Source: an uncultured Mycoplasmatota bacterium (GTDB lineage Bacteria; Bacillota_I; Bacilli_A; RF39; UBA660). From it: 13,987 nucleotides of DNA. Below, in pieces: positions 1 to 6,900 of the stretch (position 1 is the stretch's first letter; each line of letters opens with the position of its first letter). Made by a program: the position numbers and the translations under genes. The notes beneath the pieces were generated by a model. The model was not told the DNA's origin. It saw only the letters and a program-made list of their open reading frames with translations, and searched no databases. The DNA is taken from contig URXR01000030.1 of the NCBI GenBank assembly GCA_900551925.1, positions 1 to 13,987 of the forward strand. The letters run 5' to 3'.

Positions 1-950
1 TAGATAAAAAGCTAGAAAATTTCGAAGATAGAGAAGCATACAAAAGAAGAATAAATGATAGTAAGATGATAACCTATATATATACCAAATATGAACATAA
101 TAAAGAATTAACTAAAGAGGATTTAAAGTTTATCTATGAAGTAGACAGAAAAATAGAAGGATTTGGATATCAAAAAGATCCAAGATTAGAGGAAATAAAA
201 CAAGGAAGAGATAAGAGAAAAGATTTAGTAGATTTATATGAATGCAAAGAAGAAGAGATAGGATTAAATTATGAGGATTTTCTAAAATCTCAAGAAAGAG
301 GAATAAGATTAAAATATTATGAGGGCGATTTAGATTTAAGTTATTTAGAAAGTGGCGAAAATTTAGCGTTTCCAGAAAAAATTAAAGGTAATTTAAATTT
401 AAGTAGTTTAAAAAGTGCCAAATCCATAAAATTACCAAAAGAAGTAGGAAATTTAGTTTTAAGCAGTTTAGAAAGTGCTGAAGGCTTAGAGTTGCCAGAG
501 AAAGCAATAATTTTATATTTAAATAGTTTAAAAAGTGCGAAAGGTATAAAATTACCAGAGAAAGTAAAAGCTTTATATTTAAGTAGTTTAAAAAATGCTG
601 AAGGCTTAGAATTGCCAAAAATAGTGGAAGGAGATTTAATTTTAGGTTTTTTAGAAAATGCCAAAGGCTTAAAATTACCAAAAGAAGTAGGAAATTTAGA
701 TTTATGCAGTTTAGAAAGTGCTGAAGGCTTAGAATTACCAAAAGAAGTAGGAAATTTAGATTTATGCAGTTTAAAAAGTGCGAAAGACTTAGAATTACCA
801 GAAATAGTGAAAGGAAAATTATATTTAAGCAGTTTAGAAAGTACTGAAGGCTTAAAATTGTCTGATGGAATTGACATGGATAAAGTTTATTTACCATATA
901 ATATAGACAAAGAGTTATTAACTGGAAAAAATTCTAGAAAAGCAAGATAA
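1..950 (+). CDS. Leucine-rich-like tandem repeat protein, 5' end outside the window
   Basis: The reading frame is open from the first complete codon (position 3) to the TAA at 948-950. The first in-window ATG (66) has no ribosome binding site, so the gene almost certainly starts upstream and only its C-terminal ~315 residues are seen. The first ~100 visible residues are charged and probably helical (many Lys, Glu, Asp). Eight tandem units of 20-21 residues follow, with consensus LPxxVxxLxLSSLxSAxGLx, and then a short Lys-rich tail. The regular spacing of Leu, Pro and Asn/Ser points to an LRR-like beta-solenoid, a fold usually used for protein binding; that is inference from the pattern. No signal peptide, membrane segment or catalytic motif is visible in this part. 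The role is unknown: the missing N-terminus could hold the functional domain. A bidirectional terminator at 1104-1133 probably ends its transcript. Confidence 0.75.
   Translation, partial: DKKLENFEDREAYKRRINDSKMITYIYTKYEHNKELTKEDLKFIYEVDRKIEGFGYQKDPRLEEIKQGRDKRKDLVDLYECKEEEIGLNYEDFLKSQERGIRLKYYEGDLDLSYLESGENLAFPEKIKGNLNLSSLKSAKSIKLPKEVGNLVLSSLESAEGLELPEKAIILYLNSLKSAKGIKLPEKVKALYLSSLKNAEGLELPKIVEGDLILGFLENAKGLKLPKEVGNLDLCSLESAEGLELPKEVGNLDLCSLKSAKDLELPEIVKGKLYLSSLESTEGLKLSDGIDMDKVYLPYNIDKELLTGKNSRKAR
369..857 (+). repeat. Eight in-frame tandem repeats of 60-63 nt
   Basis: Eight consecutive units, each opening with L/F-P and 21, 20, 20, 20, 21, 20, 20 and 21 codons long, fill this segment exactly. 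Units six and seven are the closest pair: bases 673-713 recur without change at 733-773, a 60-nt offset. The unit starting near 431 shares most of the same bases. The near-identity suggests recent unit duplication, and copy number may vary between strains through slippage or recombination (inference). Confidence 0.85.
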
Positions 951-1103
951 TTTAAATGTTTTTCTTTGGAACTTTTTGACAAGGAACAAAAATTTTCAAA
1001 TATATATAACTAATACATCATTATGATAGAGAGTTTTAATTTTTACAAATGGGTGGTAATAATTACTAATTGAAATGTTAATTTTTTGTTATAATGATAA
1101 AAG

Positions 1104-1133
1104 AAAAAGGTCTCTACATTTTAGGACCTTTTT
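1104..1133. terminator. Bidirectional intrinsic terminator
   Basis: A 9-bp stem (1104-1112 AAAAAGGTC with 1125-1133 GACCTTTTT) closes a 12-nt loop. Read on the minus strand it follows the 183-residue gene and is trailed by CTTTT. Its first arm lies inside the last codons and the TAG stop falls in the loop. Read on the plus strand the second arm continues into a T-run to 1135, so it can also stop transcription arriving from the repeat gene. The two genes converge here. Confidence 0.8.
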
Positions 1134-1665
1134 TTGATAACTCTTCAATGATTTTATATGTATCTTCAAAATCTCTTTGAGAAATTCCATACATATCGTC
1201 AGGATTAGTAATGTTGATATAACCACCTGCAGCAATTTTCATATCAGAACCCCATTGATTTAAAATGATATTATCTGTAGTTTGAACAAAAGTTTGAGTT
1301 CCTCCTTTTGGTCTACATAGGTTAGGATTTTCAGGGTCTATTTCATATTTCTTTTTAAATGTTGTGTCATCAATAATCCATTGATTAGGATGTCCATTAT
1401 TATCTACAATAATGTTTCCTTGTTCATCTACTTTAGTAGCAATCCATCCAGGTTGATTTGTTTGAGGATCAATTTGTACTTGGGCATTTTTTTCTTGGAT
1501 TTCATTTCCTTGAGAGTCAACACTCCAAGAAATAACAGTTTCTCCTACAGTTCCTTGTTTGGCAATAATTCTGGCAAACTTTTCTGCATTTATAGGAACC
1601 ATAGTTCCACTTTCAAGACCTTGTTTTACATAACTAGTGACTTCAACTTTAGTATAATCTTCCAT
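1114..1665 (-). CDS. Conserved-looking hypothetical protein, 183 aa
   Basis: The start is the ATG at 1665-1663: AAAGGAG (1680-1674) lies 8 nt ahead. An in-frame ATG at 1683 sits at or before the predicted transcription start (~1682), so it is unlikely to be used. The protein is soluble, acidic and Gly/Asn/Gln-rich, with no signal peptide or membrane helix. Visible landmarks are AKQGTVGETVISWS (about residues 34-47), a Gly/Asn-rich turn region with QPGWIATKVDEQGN (about 72-85), NQWIIDD (about 94-100), and a C-terminal GGYINITNPDDMYGISQRDF stretch. That last stretch has the flavour of small PGDYG-like domains (a Gly-Asp turn, a strand, then an F...Y helix), but I cannot confirm membership. It is transcribed alone from its own promoter. 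Function unknown. Confidence 0.8.
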   Translation of the reverse strand: MEDYTKVEVTSYVKQGLESGTMVPINAEKFARIIAKQGTVGETVISWSVDSQGNEIQEKNAQVQIDPQTNQPGWIATKVDEQGNIIVDNNGHPNQWIIDDTTFKKKYEIDPENPNLCRPKGGTQTFVQTTDNIILNQWGSDMKIAAGGYINITNPDDMYGISQRDFEDTYKIIEELSKKGPKM

Positions 1666-1688
1666 ATCTATAACTCCTTTCATTAATT

Positions 1689-1717
1689 ATTATAGAATAT
1701 ATTGAATGATTTTACAA
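1689..1717 (-). promoter_or_regulatory. Sigma-A-type promoter for the 183-aa gene
   Basis: On the minus strand TTGTAA (1717-1712) is followed by a 17-nt spacer and a perfect TATAAT (1694-1689). Transcription should begin near 1682, giving a leader of about 17 nt that holds the AAAGGAG ribosome binding site. Confidence 0.7.
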
Positions 1718-1814
1718 GCTTAAAAAATTGTGATATTCAAATTTTTTATCAATTTTTTTAAAGTACATATTTAGATATTTGTATGCTTATTTTACGATAA
1801 TGTCTTAAGTAATA

Positions 1815-1835
1815 ATTTGGGAAAATGTCCCAAAT
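1815..1835. repeat. Perfect 8-bp inverted repeat (ATTTGGGA / TCCCAAAT)
   Basis: ATTTGGGA (1815-1822) and TCCCAAAT (1828-1835) flank 5 nt in the 263-nt spacer between the two minus-strand genes. Neither strand has a T-run after it, so it is not a typical intrinsic terminator. It could be an operator-like palindrome, or an RNA 3'-end stem for the long gene that ends about 110 nt away. The rest of the spacer (1718-1946) is AT-rich with nothing else I can support. Confidence 0.45.
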
Positions 1836-1946
1836 AATATACAACATGCTACTTGGTTTGAGAATTGATGATAATATAAAATTTAGTTTTAAATATATTA
1901 GAAAAACTATTTTAATTTATTTTTACATTATTTAAGAAGCTTTTAA

Positions 1947-4900
1947 TTACCGTACTTGTTTATCTTTATTCTGTACATTTAATGATTCAAATTTTACGTT
2001 ATTATCTGGTCCGGTTATTCTTTCAATTTCCTTATCGAAGTGCAATTCATTATTTTCATAGAAATCTAAAGGTTCTCTTTCTTTTTCAAAAAAATCTTCA
2101 TCAAATAATCCCTCCATATCAAAATATCCAAACTCTGTTTTCCATAAATATGTTTTAGCATTTTCCTTTTTCATAGCTTTTTTTAGTTCGTCAAGAATTT
2201 GCTTTGAAAAAATGGAATTAAATTCTTCTTCGCTTTTTGCTGTTTCTATAAAAATATTTAAGATTTCTTTTAATTTTTCATTACTAAAATATTGCCATTC
2301 AATATCTTTAAGATCTTTTAAGCTACGATCTTTTCTATCTTTTATTGTTGTTCTAGTGCTAACTTTATTAGTACAAAAATCTTCGATAACTTCTCCAATT
2401 AAATTAATATTTTTTGTTTCAACAAATTCTTCTACTTTGGATAATATTTTTTGTTGTTCTTGTTCAGCTATTTTTTCTCTGTTTATTAAAATTATTGGTA
2501 TATCAAACTGAGAAGCGGCTTTCTTGGTTTCTTCTTCAATTTTTTCTTTAGATTCTGCAAAACTTATTAAATAACTAGGCTGTAATTTTCCGCCATTTAT
2601 TAAATCAGTTCTTTCAATATCTATCTCATTATATCTTCTTGTAATATCAATTAACTGTTCTGGCGACATAAACCTTGAATTTCTATAGCTAGTAGTTACT
2701 AACTCATTGTTTTTGGATACTAAATCGTAGGGAGCCATTTTTACAATAGAAGAAGAGGAAATATTATCAAATCCCATTATAATAGCATTGTAGTGTTTTA
2801 CCATAGAAAGATTTTTGTTTCCTATATATGTAGTACAAATTCGTTGATTATCCGCAAATTCGGTAGTATTCCATTGATTATAGTAATTTTCATATTTTCC
2901 ATCAGCACCACCATATGCGTCTAAAACTGATACTAACATATTAAAATTATCTTGAGGTTCATAAATTTGTATAGATTTTCCATTATATTGTATATCTTCT
3001 TGTTTAGCAGATATATTTTCTTCAACTTTATATAATGATTTAATAAATTTTTGAGATATTTGTTGTTTTATTTTGTTTCTTAAGACTTCAATTTCCATTC
3101 TATTTATTGGTTTTTTGTCTAAAGAAAGATTATACCTTGTTATCATATCATCTTTATCAGATTTTAAAATTTGTTTTAAATCATTTATATAATTTTTAAT
3201 ATGTATGTTATCGGTATCATTAGGTAAAAAATTTAAGTATGTTTCAAGTTCCAAGACAACATGTTTAGCATCTGTTTCAAGGAAATTATAATATTTTAAT
3301 AAATAAGCATCTTTTATACTTAATTTACTATCTATTTTCTTAGTAATTATATCATCGCAATATTTATTTTTTATGTCAGTATAGTTTTCAATATCAGAAG
3401 ATGAATTTATTAAATCGCCTGTAATTTCTTTTTCATTGTTGGATATTATATTAAAAATATTATTTTTATCTTCTAAAGTTAATTTATCTTTGGAATTGAT
3501 ATATTGATTTATATGACGGAAAACATCACTTTCTATATATAAAAATTGAAAATTTTCGTTTAATATTTCATTTAAGCAATAATCAGGGTTTTCTATGTTG
3601 TTTTCTAAAAACTTGTATACTATCCCCATAACATTTAAAGCATTGTCACTCATACCCTTCATTTGTTTTTGTGTTTCAGGATATTTTAGTATTTTTTCGA
3701 TTCCTTCAATTCCTCCGAAAGCTTTAAAATATTTATCTTCTATAATTTCTAAATCTGCTGTAGAAACTATATTTTCATTGTTTTTTTGCATCGCAATAAG
3801 ATAAACCATTTTTTTATCTAATTTACTGATGTCTTCTCTTAGTAGTTGATAGTAAAATTTTGATAAATCATCATAATTTTTGTAATTTCTAGTTAATTGT
3901 TTTATTTTATAATGATATTTTTGGTATATACTTGTTACTTTTGAATCTATTTGAGGATTAAGTTTTAAGAGTTTTTGCCCAAATTCAGAATCACTTCTGA
4001 TTAAAATAAGTAATATTGTTTCTTTAGAAAATTTATCTAATTCTATGTCATTTGTTAGTTTTTCAAAGTTGTCTAATTGCATTATTTTATTATTTATAAA
4101 TAAATTATTTTTTTTATATTTACTATTCAAATAATATTTTAATCCTTCGACAATATTATCACTATCTTGAAGATTATCAATACTAGAAATTAATAATTTT
4201 TCATTTTTATATTCTTTGTTGCTATATAACCATTTAACTATTTTCACTTTTCTGTCATCTGAGAGAGTTGCGAGATATTCTGATAAAATGTTTTCAACAT
4301 TGTAATTGTCTGGTTTTTTAGAATTTTCTATGTATTTTATTAAGGTATTCATATAAATATTTTCATCATTTATTCTGTTTAAAAGTAACATTTTATCGAG
4401 TGGTTCTAAAGGTCTACTTGCGGTATTGCTAAAAAATTTATTATCAAGAAGTAATTCACTTTTGATGTCATCTGAAAAATAATTAAAAATTAAGTCTTTC
4501 GATTCAGATAAATGATTAATATCTTTTGTTTCTTTACTAATTAAAAAAATCAATTTCAAAACTTCATTATCAATATTATCCTTTTCTATGTAATCTTTAA
4601 TCAATGGATATATGTCAATTCTTTCAATATTATAATCATTTTTTGAAATATAATTATTAAGAAAATCTATGTTAAAAATTTTGTTTCTTAGGGCTTGTTT
4701 TCCTTCTTCACTAAATTCTTTGTAGTATTGTATTATATTATATTCATTTAATGGTATTTTATCTAAAACTTTTATTTTATTACTTTCGTTTATGAGAAAA
4801 TCATATGTATCTATGTGTTCGTTATATTTTAGTATATATCTATCTATCATCTCTGATAAATCGTTTATATTTATTATTTCGTTAATCTTTTGTAAAATAT

Positions 4901-5429
4901 TATTGTCATTTATCTTTTTCAATCTTTGATACAGTATATATGTCTCACTTTTATTTATGTCCCTAATGTGGTATGAATCAGCATAAAATGTTTCTAATTC
5001 GTTGTTTTTAATGTTATCAACCATAAATTTGCTTTTTTCTAAAAATGAATATATGCTTTCATCACTAAAATTCTCTAGCACCAAAGAAAGTTCATCGTAT
5101 GAAATATTGTCCGCGAGTAGTTCAATTCTTAAATTTTCGGGAATTTTTAAAATTTCTTCAAGTGATAATTTTTTTGATTTTATATATTTATCAATCATTT
5201 TTGTTTTAAAATCTTCATCTTTTATATTTTCTAATAAGGTATATATAATATATTGGTTTTCTATCATATCATTATCAAGCATTATTTTTATCATTTCTTC
5301 TTCTATATTTTCATAATTTAAATTACCTTTATTACTGGATAAATCTTTAGCAATTTTTAAGGCCTGTCTAAATTTATATTTACTTTTTAATATTTCTAAT
5401 GGATTATTCACAAACATCACACCATTCAT
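1947..5429 (-). CDS. Large hypothetical protein with long helical body and distinct C-terminal domain, 1160 aa
   Basis: I recognise no described family. The frame extends back to a TTG at 5501, but that codon has no ribosome binding site and lies upstream of the likely -10 (5466-5461). The ATG at 5429-5427 has GAAAG about 8 nt ahead and is preferred. Residues 1-800 are rich in Asn, Ile, Lys, Leu and Asp and look almost wholly alpha-helical, as in a scaffold or alpha-solenoid. There is no signal peptide or membrane segment. Residues about 815-990 differ in composition, with Gly, Tyr, Thr, Cys and Ser: NMLVSVLDAYGG, QRICTTYIGN (Cys ~865), MAPYDLVS (~900), RRYNEIDIER (~931-940), LQPSYLIS (~949-956) and FDIPIILINREKI (~975-987). 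Paired polar residues between short strands suggest a folded, perhaps enzymatic domain. A charged tail of ~170 residues follows. It is divergently oriented to the operon at 5564. Function unknown; an effector, toxin or host-interaction role is only a guess from the architecture. Confidence 0.85.
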   Translation of the reverse strand: MNGVMFVNNPLEILKSKYKFRQALKIAKDLSSNKGNLNYENIEEEMIKIMLDNDMIENQYIIYTLLENIKDEDFKTKMIDKYIKSKKLSLEEILKIPENLRIELLADNISYDELSLVLENFSDESIYSFLEKSKFMVDNIKNNELETFYADSYHIRDINKSETYILYQRLKKINDNNILQKINEIININDLSEMIDRYILKYNEHIDTYDFLINESNKIKVLDKIPLNEYNIIQYYKEFSEEGKQALRNKIFNIDFLNNYISKNDYNIERIDIYPLIKDYIEKDNIDNEVLKLIFLISKETKDINHLSESKDLIFNYFSDDIKSELLLDNKFFSNTASRPLEPLDKMLLLNRINDENIYMNTLIKYIENSKKPDNYNVENILSEYLATLSDDRKVKIVKWLYSNKEYKNEKLLISSIDNLQDSDNIVEGLKYYLNSKYKKNNLFINNKIMQLDNFEKLTNDIELDKFSKETILLILIRSDSEFGQKLLKLNPQIDSKVTSIYQKYHYKIKQLTRNYKNYDDLSKFYYQLLREDISKLDKKMVYLIAMQKNNENIVSTADLEIIEDKYFKAFGGIEGIEKILKYPETQKQMKGMSDNALNVMGIVYKFLENNIENPDYCLNEILNENFQFLYIESDVFRHINQYINSKDKLTLEDKNNIFNIISNNEKEITGDLINSSSDIENYTDIKNKYCDDIITKKIDSKLSIKDAYLLKYYNFLETDAKHVVLELETYLNFLPNDTDNIHIKNYINDLKQILKSDKDDMITRYNLSLDKKPINRMEIEVLRNKIKQQISQKFIKSLYKVEENISAKQEDIQYNGKSIQIYEPQDNFNMLVSVLDAYGGADGKYENYYNQWNTTEFADNQRICTTYIGNKNLSMVKHYNAIIMGFDNISSSSIVKMAPYDLVSKNNELVTTSYRNSRFMSPEQLIDITRRYNEIDIERTDLINGGKLQPSYLISFAESKEKIEEETKKAASQFDIPIILINREKIAEQEQQKILSKVEEFVETKNINLIGEVIEDFCTNKVSTRTTIKDRKDRSLKDLKDIEWQYFSNEKLKEILNIFIETAKSEEEFNSIFSKQILDELKKAMKKENAKTYLWKTEFGYFDMEGLFDEDFFEKEREPLDFYENNELHFDKEIERITGPDNNVKFESLNVQNKDKQVR

Positions 5430-5460
5430 ATTTTTATCTTTCACTATAAATATAACATGT

Positions 5461-5466
5461 ATTATA
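5461..5466 (-). promoter_or_regulatory. Candidate -10 element for the large minus-strand gene
   Basis: A perfect TATAAT on the minus strand (5466-5461) lies 31 nt ahead of the chosen ATG, predicting a start near 5454 and a leader of ~25 nt. No good -35 hexamer lies 16-18 nt upstream (the site reads AAAAAA), so the element is supported mainly by the -10 and its position. Confidence 0.4.
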
Positions 5467-5537
5467 TTTAAAGTAAAGTGAGGTTTTTTCTCTTTTTTCA
5501 ATAAAAGAATTGTTATGTTCCTATTTTTCTTAAACAG

Positions 5538-5546
5538 TGCTATAAT
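5538..5546 (+). promoter_or_regulatory. Extended -10 promoter (TGCTATAAT) for the 5564 operon
   Basis: TGC followed by a perfect TATAAT is an extended -10 element, which can work with a poor -35. The matching -35 position, 17 nt upstream, reads TTCCTA (three of six consensus bases). The predicted start near 5553 falls at the first base of the GGAGG ribosome binding site, so the leader would be only about 11 nt, unusually short. Confidence 0.55.
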
Positions 5547-5563
5547 AGTTGTGGAGGTATTTT

Positions 5564-6034
5564 ATGGATTTAGTTTATTCAGGTGATAGTTATCAAAAGC
5601 TTAAAAAATCTATTTTTTTAGCGGGGCCAACTCCTAGAGATAAGGACGTATTGTCATGGAGAGGTGAAGCTATAGAATTATTTTTAAAACATGGTTTTGA
5701 TGGAACATTGGTAATACCGGAGGAAATGAATAAACCTTATTATGAAAATGAGAATAATTATGAAGAAATTAAATGGGATTTAAAAGCTTTAATGGATTCG
5801 GATGTCGTTATGATGTGGATACCTAGAAGTTCTGATATGCTTGGACTTTCTAGTAATGTGGAGTTCGGTTATTTACTTAATAAAGGAAATATGATTTATG
5901 GTAGACCTAATGAAGCTTTTAGATGTGAATTATTAGATTATTTATACAAAGAAAAACTAGGAAGAGAGTATGCTGATTCACTTGAAAAAACAGTTATGGA
6001 GACAATAAAATTTATAAATCGTAAGGAGTTGTAG
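5564..6034 (+). CDS. Nucleoside 2-deoxyribosyltransferase-like protein, 156 aa
   Basis: The ATG at 5564 has GGAGG at 5553-5557 with a 6-nt spacer. A longer frame from TTG 5549 would begin ahead of the likely transcription start and would translate the ribosome binding site. The sequence matches the Nuc_deoxyri_tr2 type (PF15891, assigned from memory): IFLAGPTPRD (17-26), SWR (31-33), IPEE (51-54), a W-D pair at 71-72, SDVVMMWIPR (79-88) and SSNVEFGYLL (96-105). In classical nucleoside deoxyribosyltransferases an equivalent Glu is the nucleophile; Glu100 in NVEFG is the candidate here. Classical enzymes exchange the base on 2'-deoxynucleosides in salvage, but this subfamily is poorly characterised and may act on other N-glycosides. 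Cytoplasmic. It is the first gene of a four-gene plus-strand run, 2 nt from the next gene, and the link to its acyl-metabolism neighbours is unclear. Confidence 0.8.
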   Translation: MDLVYSGDSYQKLKKSIFLAGPTPRDKDVLSWRGEAIELFLKHGFDGTLVIPEEMNKPYYENENNYEEIKWDLKALMDSDVVMMWIPRSSDMLGLSSNVEFGYLLNKGNMIYGRPNEAFRCELLDYLYKEKLGREYADSLEKTVMETIKFINRKEL

Positions 6035-6036
6035 TA

Positions 6037-6900
6037 ATGAAAAAATTTGGTGACAGAAGAGATGGTAAAAGATTAAAAGATCTTAATGGTATGAATTATA
6101 TTATGTACCATATTAAGAAAAAAAGAAGCGAAAGTGAAGTATATATAAATTACTCTATTGATGTAACGGAACTAGTTAAATATATAAACAAATTTGATAA
6201 AGAAAAGGAACATATTACTTATTTTCATGCTTTTAGTACTGCAGTTGCAAAGGTTTTTTATAATAGACCTTATCTTAATAGATTTATTGTTAATGGACAT
6301 TTTTATGAACGAAATGAAGTATTGTTAGCTTTTGCTCAAAAAACTCAGTTTAATGATGATGCTAAAGAATTTATGCAAATTTTTAAAGTAAATAAAGATG
6401 ATAATATTTTTTCAATTAGTGAAAGAATGAGTAAAAAAGTGCAAACAGTTCGAAGTAACAAAGGTAGTGGAACAGATGATTTAGTGGCTAAAATAGGAAA
6501 AATGCCAAGACCTGTAAGAGGGTTTGTAGTTAGTATTTTTAAATTTTTAGATAAACATGATTTAGTTCCTAGATCTATGACTAAGGAAATACTTTATTAT
6601 AGTAGTGTCATTTTATCAAATATAGGAAGTATTGGCTGTAAAGATGCTATATATCATAATATTACTGATTTTGGAACTAATTCTGTTATTGTGACGATAG
6701 GAAAAATTTATAAAAGAGAAATTGTTAATGAAGAGGGGAAAAAAGAAATAAGAGATTTTTGTGATTTTGGTATAACTTTAGATGAAAGAATTGCTGATGG
6801 TTATTATTTTATAAAATCTGTTAAACTTATTGAAGTTATATTTAAAAATCCAAAGTTGTTGGAGGGAAGATGTGATGATAAGATTAGGGAAGAAAAATGA
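6037..6900 (+). CDS. 2-oxo acid dehydrogenase E2 / CAT-fold acyltransferase-like protein, 287 aa
   Basis: The ATG at 6037 has AAGGAG at 6023-6028, spacer 8. The protein resembles only the catalytic domain of dihydrolipoyl acyltransferases (E2) and chloramphenicol acetyltransferase: YFHAFSTAVAKVFYNRPYLN (62-81), an NGHFYERNEV strand-turn (86-95), and FGITLDERIADGYYF (244-258). It has no lipoyl or subunit-binding domain, so it is not a pyruvate dehydrogenase E2, and no E1 or E3 genes are nearby. The family motif DHRxxDG appears as DERIADG (249-255), so the catalytic His is Glu250. Either the protein uses different chemistry or it has a non-catalytic or binding role. Residues ~150-185 (RPVRGFVVSIFKF) form an amphipathic, possibly membrane-associating insertion. 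It overlaps the downstream acyl-CoA ligase by 26 nt, so the two are probably translationally coupled and act on the same acyl substrate (inference). Confidence 0.8.
   Translation: MKKFGDRRDGKRLKDLNGMNYIMYHIKKKRSESEVYINYSIDVTELVKYINKFDKEKEHITYFHAFSTAVAKVFYNRPYLNRFIVNGHFYERNEVLLAFAQKTQFNDDAKEFMQIFKVNKDDNIFSISERMSKKVQTVRSNKGSGTDDLVAKIGKMPRPVRGFVVSIFKFLDKHDLVPRSMTKEILYYSSVILSNIGSIGCKDAIYHNITDFGTNSVIVTIGKIYKREIVNEEGKKEIRDFCDFGITLDERIADGYYFIKSVKLIEVIFKNPKLLEGRCDDKIREEK

Noticed and set aside
341..897. Two long minus-strand open frames opposite the repeat gene
   Set aside because: They mirror the tandem repeats of the plus-strand gene, lack ribosome binding sites and encode Phe/Ser/Leu-rich repeat shadows.
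1087..1095. TGTTATAAT, an extended -10 on the plus strand
   Set aside because: It leads straight into the terminator at 1104-1133, has TTGAAA only 14 nt upstream and has no plus-strand gene after it; probably chance in AT-rich DNA.
1381..1686. Plus-strand open frame opposite the 183-residue gene
   Set aside because: No ribosome binding site, composition typical of an antisense shadow, and it runs through the promoter of the opposite gene.
5430..5501. N-terminal extension of the large minus-strand protein to TTG 5501
   Set aside because: No ribosome binding site at the TTG, and the likely -10 element lies inside the extension.
6830..6874. N-terminal extension of the acyl-CoA ligase to TTG 6830
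   Set aside because: The extension would translate the GGAGGG ribosome binding site of the ATG at 6875, and its residues do not resemble the family.
6037..6900. Annotation as a pyruvate dehydrogenase E2 subunit
   Set aside because: There is no lipoyl or subunit-binding domain, the catalytic His is absent and no E1 or E3 genes are nearby.
6898..6900. Possible TGA-as-Trp code (code 4)
   Set aside because: Trp is written as TGG throughout, no gene has an internal TGA, and this TGA ends the acyltransferase-like gene at a sensible length.
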